The notes: generated from the letters alone by a model not told the origin. DNA of 64,000 nt from Alloyangia mangrovi (GCF_002300555.2 NZ_NTHN02000002.1:1-64000), one strand, 5' to 3'. Shown: positions 55,321-64,000, numbered from the stretch's first letter. Translations and numbers: made by a program.

Positions 55321-55935
55321 ATGATCCCCATGCCACCCTCCGATGTCGCGGACGCCCTCGGCGACGCCTTCGCCCCGGCGCCCAATATGGGGGTGTGGGC
55401 CCGCGAGACCTTCATCGCCGAGGGCGCCGACCTCTTGAACGAGGACCACGCGCACCTCCGCGCAGCCACGCCGGGCTTCCTCTGGACCAACGTCGGGAAC
55501 ACCAAGAAGGGGCGGATGGTCATCGGGCAGGCCGAGCCCGGCGCGCCGCAGGGGGCCATGGGCAAGTGGAGCCGCGCAAGGGCAGAGCTCCAGGTGGCCG
55601 AGTGGTTCGGCACCATCCCGGATTTCATCATCACGCTTCAGGCGGACTGGTGGCTCAGCGCCACGGACCCGCAGCGCTGCGCTCTGGTCGAGCACGAGCT
55701 CTACCACTGCGCGCAGGCAACGGACGCCTTCGGGGCGCCCAAGTTCAACAAGCAGACGGGCAGGCCCTCCTTCACCATGCGCGGGCACGACGTCGAGGAG
55801 TTCGTCGGGGTGGTCCGCCGCTACGGCGCGACGACCGCCGGAGTGCAGGAGATGGTCGACGCTGCGCTGGCGGGGCCGGAGATCGGCGAGGCCGAGATCT
55901 CGAGCATTTGCGGGGTCTGCCTGAGGGCCGCCTAA
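55321..55935 (+). CDS. Phage putative metallopeptidase
   Basis: 204 residues from ATG 55321. A zinc motif HELYHC in the stretch CALVEHELYHCAQATD, with an RGHDVEEFVGVVRRYG helix after it, is typical of phage putative metallopeptidases placed next to terminase genes. The substrate is unknown. The 220 bp upstream of it are non-coding and may hold the late promoter. Confidence 0.82.
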   Translation: MIPMPPSDVADALGDAFAPAPNMGVWARETFIAEGADLLNEDHAHLRAATPGFLWTNVGNTKKGRMVIGQAEPGAPQGAMGKWSRARAELQVAEWFGTIPDFIITLQADWWLSATDPQRCALVEHELYHCAQATDAFGAPKFNKQTGRPSFTMRGHDVEEFVGVVRRYGATTAGVQEMVDAALAGPEIGEAEISSICGVCLRAA

Positions 55936-55958
55936 ACCGGAAGGGCTCTTGAAGCGCC

Positions 55959-56417
55959 ATGGCACGAGAACGACTGACCCCAGACCAGCAGACCTACGTT
56001 GTGCAGGCGCTCGCCTGTTTCGACAGCCCGAGCACCGTGGCCGCCGCGGTCAAGAAGGATTTCGGCCTGGTGGTCTCGCCGCAGTCCATGGAGGCCTACG
56101 ACCCGACGAAGCGCTCGGGGGCCAAGCTGGCGAAGAAGTGGCGGGCTCTGTTCCACGAGACCCGCAAGGCGTTCCTCGAGGACACCAGCGCGATCGGCAT
56201 CAGCCACCGGGCGGTGCGGCTCCGTGCGCTCCAGCGGATGGCGGACAAGGCGGAGTCGCAGGGCAACATGGTCCTGGCGTCCTCGCTGCTTGAGCAGGCG
56301 GCGAAGGAGACCGGCGGCAGCTACACCAACCGCCGCGAGGTGGGGGGCTTGGGCGGCGGGCCGGTGCAGCACGAGGTCCGCAGCCTGTCGGATTTCTACG
56401 GTGGCAAGGGAGAGTAG
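55959..56417 (+). CDS. Terminase small-subunit-like DUF2280 protein
   Basis: 152 residues. TYVVQALACFDSPSTVAAAVKKDFGLVVSPQSMEAYDPTK is the DUF2280 N-terminal HTH. ASSLLEQAAKETGG follows. The gene directly precedes the large terminase and overlaps it, so it most likely recognises the phage packaging site. Confidence 0.88.
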   Translation: MARERLTPDQQTYVVQALACFDSPSTVAAAVKKDFGLVVSPQSMEAYDPTKRSGAKLAKKWRALFHETRKAFLEDTSAIGISHRAVRLRALQRMADKAESQGNMVLASSLLEQAAKETGGSYTNRREVGGLGGGPVQHEVRSLSDFYGGKGE

Positions 56418-57864
56418 CCCGCCGACGCTGAACCCGGTCCTGAGGGAGTTCTGGCTTACACCAGCCCGCGAGCGCGTCCTCTACGGGGGCCGGTCCAGCT
56501 CGAAGTCATGGGACGCGGCGGGGTTCGCGGTCTTCCTGGCCACGCAGTGCCGCATCCGCGTGCTCTGCGCCCGGCAGTTCCAGAACAAGATCGCGGAGTC
56601 GGTCTACACGCTGCTCAAGATCCAGATCGACCGCTTCGGTCTTCGGGATCAGTTCGTCATCACCGAGAACTCCATCCGGCACAAGCTGACCGGCTCGGAG
56701 TTCATGTTCTACGGCCTCTGGCGGCACATCGACGAAATCAAGTCGCTGGAAAGCATCGACATCTGCTGGATCGAGGAGGCGCACAACCTCACCGCCGAGC
56801 AGTGGGAAATCCTCGAGCCCACCCTGCGCGGCGAGGGCTCGCAGTTCTGGATCATCTTCAACCCGCGGCTGGCCTCGGACTTCGTCTATCGCAAGTTCAT
56901 CACCGGCACGCCGAGCGCGGTCATCAGCGGCAAGATCAAGGGCGTCGTCGGTGCCACCATCAAGCGGCTGATCAACTACGACGAAAACCCGTTCCTTTCC
57001 GACACCATCGTCAAGGTCATCGAGCGCAAGCGGGCCGAGGACGAGGAAGAGTACCGGCACATCTACCACGGCGAGCCCCGCCAGGACGACGACGCGGTCA
57101 TCATCAAGCGGTCGTGGCTCATGGCTGCGATCGACGCGCACAAGAAGCTCGGGCTGGAGCCCGCTGGCCGCAAGCGCGTGGGCTTCGACATCGCGGACAG
57201 CGGCGCGGATTTCTGCGCCACCGTGATTGCCCACGGCTTCCTCGCTCTCCAGTGCGACGAGTGGAAGGCGGCCGAGGACGAGCTGCTCAAGTCCGCCGGG
57301 CGCGTCCACCGGCTGGCGCGGGAATCCGGCGCGGACATCGACTTCGACAGCATCGGCGTCGGCGCCTTCGCGGGCGCTCACTTCGCCGCCCTGAACGAGG
57401 AGCACGCCGTCCAGGTCACCTACCGCGGCTTCAACGCCGGGGGCGGGGTGCTGAATCCCGAGGCGCGGGTCGACCCGCACGACACCGACCCGAACGCGCC
57501 GACCAACAAGGACTTCTACGCCAACGTGAAGGCGCAGGCCTGGTGGGACATCGCCCGCCGCCTCCGCAACACCTTCAACGCGGTCGAGAAGGGGCACCGG
57601 TACGACGCCGCCGACCTGATCGCGATCAGCAGCGAGTGCGAACACCTCGACCAACTGATCGACGAGCTGGCCACGCCCCGCAAGGACGTCGACAACGCCG
57701 GGCGCTCCAAGGTCGAGAGCAAGAAGGACCTGGCGAAGCGTGACGTCGCCTCGCCGAACAAGGCCGACGCGTTCGTCATGGCCTTCGCGCCGATCCAATC
57801 GGCCCCGACGGTCCAGATGCTGCTGAGCTCCGCGGCCCGGGCGAAACTGAAAGGCAACCGATGA
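56401..57864 (+). CDS. Phage terminase large subunit
   Basis: 487 residues from GTG 56401, overlapping the small subunit by 17 bases. The ATPase has Walker A LYGGRSSSKSWD and Walker B IDICWIEEAHNL, with the coupling region WIIFNPR. The nuclease domain shows VGFDIADSGADFCATV and DFDSIGVGA. PBSX-like family. It packages DNA into procapsids. Confidence 0.94.
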   Translation: MARESSPPTLNPVLREFWLTPARERVLYGGRSSSKSWDAAGFAVFLATQCRIRVLCARQFQNKIAESVYTLLKIQIDRFGLRDQFVITENSIRHKLTGSEFMFYGLWRHIDEIKSLESIDICWIEEAHNLTAEQWEILEPTLRGEGSQFWIIFNPRLASDFVYRKFITGTPSAVISGKIKGVVGATIKRLINYDENPFLSDTIVKVIERKRAEDEEEYRHIYHGEPRQDDDAVIIKRSWLMAAIDAHKKLGLEPAGRKRVGFDIADSGADFCATVIAHGFLALQCDEWKAAEDELLKSAGRVHRLARESGADIDFDSIGVGAFAGAHFAALNEEHAVQVTYRGFNAGGGVLNPEARVDPHDTDPNAPTNKDFYANVKAQAWWDIARRLRNTFNAVEKGHRYDAADLIAISSECEHLDQLIDELATPRKDVDNAGRSKVESKKDLAKRDVASPNKADAFVMAFAPIQSAPTVQMLLSSAARAKLKGNR

Positions 57865-59240
57865 CAGACCAGAAAGACCGCTCTGCCATCGTGAACGCGC
57901 TGGCGCTGCTCGCCAATGCCGCCAGCCGGCGCATGTCGACCATGTTCCCGGGCTACTTCAAAGAGGCCAAGCACAACCACTATCGGGACTTCGGCTGGCC
58001 GAACGAGGTCACCTTCGACCTGCTCTACGCGATGTACTGCCGGAACGGCCTTGCCCGCGCCGCGGTGAAGAAGACCGCCCGCAAGGTCTGGCAGGATCAC
58101 CCGTTCCTGGTGGAGCGCGAGGAAGCGCACAAGGAGACGACCCTCGAGGGGGAAATCCGGCAGCGTTTCGCGGACCTCCGGGTCTGGCAGCGCCTCGCCG
58201 AGGCCGATCGCCGCAGCATGGTCGGCGGCTACGCCGGGGTGATCCTCCGGGTGGCCGACGACAAGCGCTTCGCTGAGCCGGTCGCCCGCGTCGGCGGTGG
58301 GCTCGACGGGCTGGTCGAGATCATCCCCGCGTGGGAGGGGCAGCTCAAGGTCTCCACTTGGGACACGGACGAGACCTCCGACACCTACGGGCAGCCGACC
58401 ATGTTCTCGTTCAACGAGGCCGAGGTGGGCAACGACGCGCAGGGCCGCAACCGCGCCTTCGAGGTCCATCCCGACCGCGTCATCGTCTGGTCCGAGGACG
58501 GCACCGTCCATGGCCGCTCGATGCTGGAGCCGGGGTTCAACGACCTCCTCACGCTGGAAAAGATCACCGGCGCCGGGGGCGAGGGCTTCTGGAAGAACGC
58601 CAAGTCGGCCCCGGTCTTCTCGATCGAGAAGGATGCCCAGCTTGCCCAGATGGCTCAGGCCATGGGCGTGGACGTGTCGGAGATCGCCGACGCGCTGAAC
58701 ACTCAGACCGAGAACTGGCAGAAGGGCTTCGACCAGAGCCTGATGCTGCAGGGCATGAAGGCCGACACGCTGGCCATCACCCTTCCCATTCCCGAGCATT
58801 TCCGGGCGGGCGCGCTGGAGAACTTCGCCGCCTCGATCGAGATGCCCAAGAAGATCCTCACCGGCATGCAGACCGGCGAGCGCGCCAGCACCGAGGACGC
58901 CGACGAGTGGTCGCAGACCTGCATGGGCATCCGGTCGGACCGGGTGATCCCGGCCATCATGGAATTCGTGAACCGGCTGGAGCGCTTCGGCATCCTGCCC
59001 GAGCGCGACTGGTTCCTGCAGTGGGCCGACCTGACCGAGGCCAGCATCGGCGAGAAGATCGACCGGGCCGACAAGATGGCCAGCATCAACGAGCGGGCTT
59101 CCCGCACGGGCTCGGGCGAGATCGTGTTCACCTCTGACGAAATCCGCGAGACCGTCGGCAAGGAGCCCCTGAGCGACGCTGACGCGCTGCCCGATGACGA
59201 CGAGGCGGACTTGGACCCGCCCGACGACGGCGAGGAATAG
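57861..59240 (+). CDS. Phage portal protein (DUF1073)
   Basis: 459 residues. RDFGWPNEVTFDLLYAMYCRNGLARAAVKKTARKVW, GGYAGVILRV and TGMQTGERASTEDADEW are characteristic of DUF1073 portal proteins. The acidic C-terminus ends DDDEADLDPPDDGEE. It overlaps the terminase stop by four bases. Confidence 0.92.
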   Translation: MTDQKDRSAIVNALALLANAASRRMSTMFPGYFKEAKHNHYRDFGWPNEVTFDLLYAMYCRNGLARAAVKKTARKVWQDHPFLVEREEAHKETTLEGEIRQRFADLRVWQRLAEADRRSMVGGYAGVILRVADDKRFAEPVARVGGGLDGLVEIIPAWEGQLKVSTWDTDETSDTYGQPTMFSFNEAEVGNDAQGRNRAFEVHPDRVIVWSEDGTVHGRSMLEPGFNDLLTLEKITGAGGEGFWKNAKSAPVFSIEKDAQLAQMAQAMGVDVSEIADALNTQTENWQKGFDQSLMLQGMKADTLAITLPIPEHFRAGALENFAASIEMPKKILTGMQTGERASTEDADEWSQTCMGIRSDRVIPAIMEFVNRLERFGILPERDWFLQWADLTEASIGEKIDRADKMASINERASRTGSGEIVFTSDEIRETVGKEPLSDADALPDDDEADLDPPDDGEE

Positions 59241-59250
59241 GAGCTTCCCC

Positions 59251-60393
59251 ATGACGAAACGAGTTCGGGTCAACGTCCGCGCGTTGGCCAATACGAAGGC
59301 TGCCCGCCGCGAGAAGCGCAACGGGCGCGACGTGATCATCGTGCCGAGCGCCACGCTGCCCGACGACGTGGTCATGAACAACATCCTCTACCCGGCCGAC
59401 GAGATCGAGAAGAGCTTCGCCAGCCTGAACCGCACGCCGGCGCCCGCCGGTCACCCGCTGATCAACGGCAAGTTCGTCAGCGCCCGTGACCCGGAGGGCA
59501 TCAACATCGGCTGGATCGGCGCTTGGAACGAGAACGCGCGCCGCGAGGGCGGGCGGGTGCTGCTCGACAAGGTGATCGACGTGCAGACGGCGAACCAGTC
59601 CGAGCGCGGCAAGGCGGTGCTGGAGGCAGTCGACAAGGGCGAGCCGATCCACACCTCGACCGGCCTGCTGTGCAACCTCGAGGCCGCCAACGGCGACGTC
59701 GCCTACAAGCACATCGCCCGGGACATCGACTTCGACCACGACGCGATCCTGCTGGACGAGGAGGGCGCGGCCACACCCGATCAGGGCGTCGGCATGTTCG
59801 TCAACTCCGCCGGCCAGCCGGAAGAGCTCGAGGTCATCAACTCGGCCATCGACATGGCCGACCAGGAACTCGACTGGGCCGGGATGCACCTGCTCAGTGC
59901 GCTTGAGCGGCGCGAGCGCGCTTCCACGTGGGAGCGCATCAAATCCGCCATCATGGATGCCCTGCCGGGCGCCTCAGAGCGGGAACCCTCTGCAAATCAA
60001 GGAGAAGCAGACATGGCTGACGACAAGCAGCTTGAGCAGCTTTCCGCGAAGGTGAACGCCATCGAGGAAGGCCTGTCGAAGATCGGCGAAACCATCGCCA
60101 ACGCCGTGGGCGAGGCGGTGAAGCCGCTGAAGGACCACGTCGAGTCGCTCGACGCCGCCAACAAGGCCAAGGAGGACGCCGAGAAGGCCGAACTCGAGGC
60201 CAAGGTGGTCAAGGCGAACATCCTCGACGAGGAGACCGCCAAGGCGACCCCGCTGAACACCCTGCGCGCCCTGGCGCCCAAGGCCACGGCTGGCAAGGCC
60301 GCCGCGCTCAACGGCGCGTTCGGCGGCTCCAGCGACAAGGACGAGTGGGATGGCTTCAGCCTGAACGCCGCCGCCAAGCAGAAGGAGGCCTAA
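59251..60393 (+). CDS. DUF2213-type prohead protease fused to scaffold
   Basis: 380 residues from ATG 59251. The N-terminal ~200 residues (MNNILYPADEIEKSFASLNRTPAPAGHP, INIGWIGAWNENARREG) are the DUF2213-like protease domain. The C-terminal ~130 residues are helical and acidic (KQLEQLSAKVNAIEEGLSKIGE), like a scaffold. An internal start can make the scaffold alone (see 60013). Confidence 0.85.
   Translation: MTKRVRVNVRALANTKAARREKRNGRDVIIVPSATLPDDVVMNNILYPADEIEKSFASLNRTPAPAGHPLINGKFVSARDPEGINIGWIGAWNENARREGGRVLLDKVIDVQTANQSERGKAVLEAVDKGEPIHTSTGLLCNLEAANGDVAYKHIARDIDFDHDAILLDEEGAATPDQGVGMFVNSAGQPEELEVINSAIDMADQELDWAGMHLLSALERRERASTWERIKSAIMDALPGASEREPSANQGEADMADDKQLEQLSAKVNAIEEGLSKIGETIANAVGEAVKPLKDHVESLDAANKAKEDAEKAELEAKVVKANILDEETAKATPLNTLRALAPKATAGKAAALNGAFGGSSDKDEWDGFSLNAAAKQKEA
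60013..60393 (+). CDS. Nested in-frame scaffold protein (internal start)
   Basis: An in-frame ATG (MADDKQLEQLSAK) with AAGGAG eight bases upstream would make a 126-residue scaffold without the protease, like lambda Nu3 inside gene C. The ribosome site is stronger than that of the full-length gene. Inferred, not shown. Confidence 0.55.
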   Translation: MADDKQLEQLSAKVNAIEEGLSKIGETIANAVGEAVKPLKDHVESLDAANKAKEDAEKAELEAKVVKANILDEETAKATPLNTLRALAPKATAGKAAALNGAFGGSSDKDEWDGFSLNAAAKQKEA

Positions 60394-60396
60394 TCC

Positions 60397-60840
60397 ATGG
60401 CGAACGTCATCTACCGCGGCCCGATCAAGGACGAGCCGGAGACTGTCTCCGACAAGACCGTGGCGGGCGCATACCTGCCGGGCATTCTCGTGACCGAGAG
60501 CGCCACGGCCCTCACCGTCGCCACGGCGGCCGACATCGAGGCGGATCTGCTGATCCTCTCCAACCGCCGCTTCTACGACCAGGGTGTCGGCGATGCCTAC
60601 GCCTCGGGTGACACCGGCGTGGCCTACCGTCCGCGCCCCGGCGAGATCTACCAGACCCGCCTCGCAGCCGCGACCTACGCCAAGGGTGCTCCGCTCACCA
60701 TCGGCGCGTCCGGTTATCTCACCGCCGCTGCTGCCGGGGAACGCGTCGTCGCGTTCTTCGAGGGCGTGGCGGGCGCAATCACCGCCGGCACGCTGAACGA
60801 CGTTCGTATTGCGAACTCGTTCAACATCGCCGCAGCATAA
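60397..60840 (+). CDS. Head decoration/stabilisation protein (DUF2190-like)
   Basis: 147 residues. MANVIYRGPIKDEPETVSDKT and the small beta-rich, Ala/Gly body, with its place between scaffold and capsid, fit a DUF2190/lambda gpD-like decoration protein. Assignment rests on position and composition. Confidence 0.65.
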   Translation: MANVIYRGPIKDEPETVSDKTVAGAYLPGILVTESATALTVATAADIEADLLILSNRRFYDQGVGDAYASGDTGVAYRPRPGEIYQTRLAAATYAKGAPLTIGASGYLTAAAAGERVVAFFEGVAGAITAGTLNDVRIANSFNIAAA

Positions 60841-60853
60841 GGAGGACGCACAC

Positions 60854-61912
60854 ATGTTCGTCTATAACTCCCGTCACCCGATGGGCGCCGAGAGCGGCGT
60901 GGATATCCCCGACCGCCTCGCGCTCGCGACGGATGAGCAGAGCCGCGTGATCGCTGCCAACCGCGCCGCCGCCGCCCGCCGGGATACCAGCTTCGAAGAG
61001 ATGCTTGGCAACGCCGCCGGTGTCATCGGCAACGCGTCGGCCCTTCCGCGCGACGTCTGGGGCATCTGGGACCGTGAGGGCATCGAGGTGCAGCGCGAAG
61101 TGCTGGCCGTCTTCGGTGACCTGGCGGGCTCGGTGGGCATGCCCATGCAGATCGGCAAGCTGGTCCACTATTTCCAGCAGATCAGCGACTCCGGCGAGGC
61201 GCATGTCTCGATGGATGGCCGCTCCAAGGCCCGCACCGACCAGCCGCAGATCACCTACCAGGGCACCCCGCTGCCGATCGTGGACAGCACGTTCAGCTTC
61301 GGCTGGCGTCAGATGGCCGCGGCCCAGTCGGAGGGCTTCCAGCTCGACGGCGCCGCCCGCCGGAATTCCATGTTCAAGGTGGCGAAGATGCTCGAGGGCA
61401 TGGCGATCAACGGCAACAGCAAGATCGTCGTCGGCGGCGACCAGCTGTACGGTCTCGGCAACCACCCGAACCGCAACACCCGCTCGACCACCAACGACCT
61501 CTCGGCCTGCACCGGCGCCGAGTGGCTGGGGGACGTGAACGCGACCCTGAAGCTGCTGCACGGCGACAACTACCGGGTGCCCGCCACCCTGTATGTCAAC
61601 TGGGACGACTGGTTCTACGCCACCCAGACCGACTTCTCGGCGGCCTACCCGAACAAGACCATCGCGCAGCGCGTGCTCGAGAACGGTGGCGTCCGCGAGG
61701 TCATCCCGGCCTCGGACGTGCCCGCCGACACCATCTTCGCCGTGGTCAAGGACCGCCGCGTCGTGCAGGTGCTGAACGCCATGCCCATGGCCACCCGCCA
61801 GCAGTTCCGCGCCAACCCCGAGGACGACTACAACTTTGTCGTCATGGCGGCGCAGGCGCTCGAGATCAAAACCGACGCCGAGGGCAACTGCGGTATCGCG
61901 CACTCGTCGTGA
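60854..61912 (+). CDS. Major capsid protein
   Basis: 352 residues from ATG 60854 with GGAGG upstream. ALPRDVWGIWDREGIEVQREVL and the HYFQQISDSGEAHVSMDGRSKARTD region match an HK97-fold encapsulin-like capsid family of alphaproteobacterial phages. The order protease-scaffold-decoration-capsid agrees. Confidence 0.88.
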   Translation: MFVYNSRHPMGAESGVDIPDRLALATDEQSRVIAANRAAAARRDTSFEEMLGNAAGVIGNASALPRDVWGIWDREGIEVQREVLAVFGDLAGSVGMPMQIGKLVHYFQQISDSGEAHVSMDGRSKARTDQPQITYQGTPLPIVDSTFSFGWRQMAAAQSEGFQLDGAARRNSMFKVAKMLEGMAINGNSKIVVGGDQLYGLGNHPNRNTRSTTNDLSACTGAEWLGDVNATLKLLHGDNYRVPATLYVNWDDWFYATQTDFSAAYPNKTIAQRVLENGGVREVIPASDVPADTIFAVVKDRRVVQVLNAMPMATRQQFRANPEDDYNFVVMAAQALEIKTDAEGNCGIAHSS

Positions 61913-61973
61913 CCTCTGTGATGGGCCGGGTTCGCTCGGCTCATTGCCAGAGGTCATGCAAAGGAGTCTCCTC

Positions 61974-62333
61974 ATGAAGACCAAGTTCGAGATCACCAAG
62001 AAGGGCGTCGAGGGCCAGAAGGTCGGCGATATCGTCGAGTTCGACGGCGAGAAGGTGCCCGGCTTCCTGCTGAACAAGGGCCGCGTGCTGACCGAGCGCG
62101 TCGCCGTGACCAACCCGGCCACCGGTGCTGTGCAGGAGTCGGCCCAAGAGCGTCAGGCGCTGCTGGCCGAGGCTGCCAAGGTGCTTGACGACGAGCACTT
62201 CAGCGCCGAGGGCGTGCCGGACGTCCGCGAGATCAACGCTCTCCTCGACGAAGGCGTCGCCAAGTTCGCGGCCGCAGAGCGCGACCAGCTCTGGCCGGGC
62301 ATCGCTGAGGCCGTGAAGGCGGATCGCGGCTGA
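61974..62333 (+). CDS. Small head-region protein of unknown function
   Basis: 119 residues from ATG 61974 (MKTKFEITKKGVEGQKVGDIVEF). A beta-rich N-terminus and helical C-terminus. Its position after the capsid suggests a structural or assembly role. Confidence 0.65.
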   Translation: MKTKFEITKKGVEGQKVGDIVEFDGEKVPGFLLNKGRVLTERVAVTNPATGAVQESAQERQALLAEAAKVLDDEHFSAEGVPDVREINALLDEGVAKFAAAERDQLWPGIAEAVKADRG

Positions 62334-62746
62334 TGACTGCCACGGTTGAGGGATGGATCGCCTACGCCGCGGCGCGGGGCGACACGGTCGCGGATGACGC
62401 CGACAGCGCCGCGGCGCTGGTGCGCGGGTCCGACTACGTCGCACGGTTCTACCTCAACCGGCTGACCTCCTCGGCGCCCGATCAGGTCGTCGACGAGGCC
62501 ACCTACGAGGCGGCGAAGCTGGAGCTGACCAACCCGGGCTTCTTCTCGAAGACCTACACCGCCGACCAGCAGAAGGTGCTGACCAAGGTCGGGAGCATCC
62601 AGTGGACCGTGCGCGGCGACGCGAGCGGGGCCGAGGCGGCCACCCCGATCAGCACCACGATCGAGGCGATGTTCTATCCCTACATGCTGGAGCGCGGGAA
62701 GACCCCGGCTTTCCTGATGAGCATCGGCCGGAGCCCGGGCCTGTGA
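62333..62746 (+). CDS. Head-tail connector / DnaT-like protein
   Basis: 137 residues, starting on the last base of the previous stop. EGWIAYAAARGDTVADDADSAAALVRGSDYV and YMLERGKTP match the small connector-type (DnaT-like ssDNA-binding) family found after phage capsid genes. It probably forms part of the neck. Confidence 0.72.
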   Translation: MTATVEGWIAYAAARGDTVADDADSAAALVRGSDYVARFYLNRLTSSAPDQVVDEATYEAAKLELTNPGFFSKTYTADQQKVLTKVGSIQWTVRGDASGAEAATPISTTIEAMFYPYMLERGKTPAFLMSIGRSPGL

Positions 62747-63126
62747 GCGGGGCGGATATCGCCGCGGAAGTGGCTGCCGCGATCGCAGAGGCAGGGGCCG
62801 AGACGGGCGGCGGGGTGCCGCTGGTGGGGACCATCACCCGTGTGACCGGCGCCGACGAGACCACCTATCCGCCGACGCCGGGCGGCGCGACCGACTATGC
62901 CTGCACCGTGGTTCTCGACCAGTACAGCGCCCGGGACCGAGAGGGCACCCAGATCGCCGCTCAGGACGTCAAGGCGATGATCGCCCCCGACGCCGAGACC
63001 GACCCGCGCAACGGTGACGCCTTGACCGTGGCGGGCAAGACCTTCAGCATCGTGAACGTGGATGCGATCCAGCCGGGGGGCGTGGTCTTGTACTGGGAAT
63101 GCCAGGCACGAAAGGGCGAGGACTGA
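62743..63126 (+). CDS. Neck/minor head protein, GTG start
   Basis: 127 residues from GTG 62743 that overlaps the previous stop (GTGA). A beta-rich middle (VPLVGTITRVTGADE...YACTVVLDQYSARDREGTQI) and KTFSIVNVDAIQPGGVVLYWECQARK recall head-tail adaptor proteins. Confidence 0.7.
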   Translation: MSGADIAAEVAAAIAEAGAETGGGVPLVGTITRVTGADETTYPPTPGGATDYACTVVLDQYSARDREGTQIAAQDVKAMIAPDAETDPRNGDALTVAGKTFSIVNVDAIQPGGVVLYWECQARKGED

Positions 63127-64000
63127 TGGCCGACACGCGCGCTGCCTTCCTCGCAGAACTCGACAAGGTCGCGCCCCAGCTGCGCGACGCCTTCGAGCGC
63201 GCCATCCAGGACATCCGCAGCACCGCGCAGGCCCGCGCCATCGACGAAGCCATCAAGCGCGCGATCGAGACCGGCGACATCGCTGGCGGGGTGCAGCAGG
63301 TGGTCGCAGCCATCCAGCTTGGCAGCGAGTTCTTCGCCCCGCTCGATCGTGCCATTTCCGAGGCGTTCTACCAGGGGGGAGTATGGCAATTGTCCAACCT
63401 CCCAAAGCGCGTCTCGATAGGCTCGCAGGGGCCGCTGATCATTCGCTTCGACGGGCGGCACCCGAACGCGGAGGCGTGGACGCGCAGGCACAGCGCGGCG
63501 CTGATCACCGAGATCACGGACGACACCGAGAAGCTGATCCGGGAGACGCTGACTGAGGCAGTCGAGCAGGCGCGGCCCTACCGCCGTGTGACGCGCGAGC
63601 TGCTCGGGCGTACCGATGGCAACCAGAAGACCGGCGCGCTGATCGGTCTCCATTCCCGGCAGGCGCGGGCAGTGCGCGGCGCCCGGCGCGAACTGGATGC
63701 GCTGGACGTCCGCTACTTCACACGCACGCTTCGCGACAAGCGGTTCGACAGCGTCGTGCGCAAGGCGATCGAGGCGGGCCAGCCGCTGAGCGTCGCCGAC
63801 ATCGAGCGCATCACCGGGCGCTACTCAGAGCGCCTCCTGCATGCCCGGGCGAAGACCATCAGCCGGTCCGAGGGAAACCGGGCCATGAACGCCGGGCGCG
63901 CCGAGGGCGTGGTCCAGATGATCGAGCGGGGGGGAAATCCTTCCCGAGCACGTCAGCAAGCGCTGGGAAGCAACGCCCGGCCCGCGCACGAGAGACAGCC
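63126..64000 (+). CDS. Phage head morphogenesis protein (SPP1 gp7/Mu F-like), right end cut and frameshifted as read
   Basis: From ATG 63126 the frame is open to a run of seven G (63928-63934). Removing one G gives MIERGEILPEHVSKRWEATPGPRTRDS, the typical SPP1 gp7 C-terminal motif. The uncorrected frame gives RGGNPSRARQQALG, which lacks it. The helical N-terminus and ARAKTISRSEGNRAMNAGRAEG are also family features. The end is outside the window. Minor head protein that may eject or help assembly. Confidence 0.8.
   Translation, partial: MADTRAAFLAELDKVAPQLRDAFERAIQDIRSTAQARAIDEAIKRAIETGDIAGGVQQVVAAIQLGSEFFAPLDRAISEAFYQGGVWQLSNLPKRVSIGSQGPLIIRFDGRHPNAEAWTRRHSAALITEITDDTEKLIRETLTEAVEQARPYRRVTRELLGRTDGNQKTGALIGLHSRQARAVRGARRELDALDVRYFTRTLRDKRFDSVVRKAIEAGQPLSVADIERITGRYSERLLHARAKTISRSEGNRAMNAGRAEGVVQMIERGGNPSRARQQALGSNARPAHERQ

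Larger units (their letters stand above)
35285..64000. mobile_element. Temperate siphophage-like prophage (right end outside the window)
   Basis: From the 3' end of tRNA-Arg onward the content is phage: integrase, excisionase-like protein, leftward recombination operon, CI/Cro switch with operators, replication genes, NusG-like protein, terminase, portal, protease/scaffold, capsid and connectors. No tail or lysis genes are reached before base 64,000. The left end at the tRNA is inferred from the common habit of tyrosine integrases. The 2.9 kb between tRNA and int is lower in GC and carries cargo-type genes. The right attachment site would be a copy of the tRNA 3' end beyond the window. Confidence 0.88.

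Noticed and set aside
35285-64000. CRISPR arrays or transposon ends
   Set aside because: No regularly spaced repeats and no transposase-like protein was seen in the window.

Overview
The window is high-GC DNA from an alphaproteobacterium, most likely the Rhodobacteraceae/Roseobacteraceae. The evidence is the gene order nlpD-pcm-surE, purF-cvpA-radA, mlaF-mlaE-alr and dnaB-pyrE-pyrC, a hemA of the 5-aminolevulinate synthase type with a perfect FNR-like box upstream, and a RodZ-like DUF4115 protein just upstream of ispG. Species level cannot be decided from the sequence. Bases 1 to about 35,280 are host core chromosome. From the left edge to about 17.2 kb nearly everything is read leftward: envelope and stress proteins (NlpD-like, Pcm, SurE), purine synthesis (PurF), colicin V production protein CvpA, RadA, an Mla-type lipid ABC transporter (MlaF/MlaE), alanine racemase, replicative helicase DnaB, and pyrimidine synthesis (PyrE, PyrC). 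From 17.4 to 35 kb there are mixed-strand core genes: CysK, a cytochrome b561-YceI fusion, a divergent sulfotransferase/glycosyltransferase pair, an M20 peptidase, HemA, a RodZ-like protein with a duplicated C-terminal domain, IspG, a membrane histidine kinase, a DsbA-like thiol oxidoreductase, an M48 protease, an aminotransferase and an AmiC-like amidase. A tRNA-Arg(CCG) gene at 35,208-35,284 marks the boundary. To its right is a temperate, lambda-like siphophage-type prophage that continues past the right edge. First come about 2.9 kb of lower-GC cargo between the tRNA and the integrase, holding a papain-like predicted protease and a predicted PD-(D/E)XK-like nuclease. Then comes a leftward early operon from 47.2 kb down to int at 38.2 kb: zinc-ribbon protein, ERF annealing protein, NinB-like protein, two HNH endonucleases, a C5 cytosine methyltransferase, DUF4031 and DUF2312 proteins, xis and int. 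The immunity region (47.2-49.4 kb) has a CI-like S24 repressor, a lysogenically placed membrane protein and a Cro-like regulator. The rightward early genes are ssb, replication proteins, an MT-A70 methyltransferase and a NusG-like protein, followed by a low-GC abortive-infection (putative AbiC family) gene. The late operon then has terminase, portal, protease/scaffold, decoration, capsid, connectors and the start of a head-morphogenesis protein. The immunity switch can be read directly. Four copies of a palindrome (TGTAGCGA-N3-TCGCTACA) lie in two pairs, each pair spaced exactly 34 bp. In each pair one copy sits in the 17-bp spacer of a promoter with a TTGCGT -35 and a TACA(A/T)C -10. One promoter faces cro, whose mRNA should be leaderless, and the other faces the leftward early operon. 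A rho-independent terminator isolates the cI-moron transcript from the leftward operon. Eight reading-frame breaks, in seven genes (modA-like, purF, pyrC, histidine kinase, cargo nuclease, AbiC twice, head morphogenesis), all sit in mononucleotide runs of 7-9 bases, and each is cured by removing one base. At least two of these genes are normally essential or near-essential, so this is most simply systematic +1 homopolymer error in the sequence, not decay or phase variation. These genes are annotated here as full-length with the break noted.
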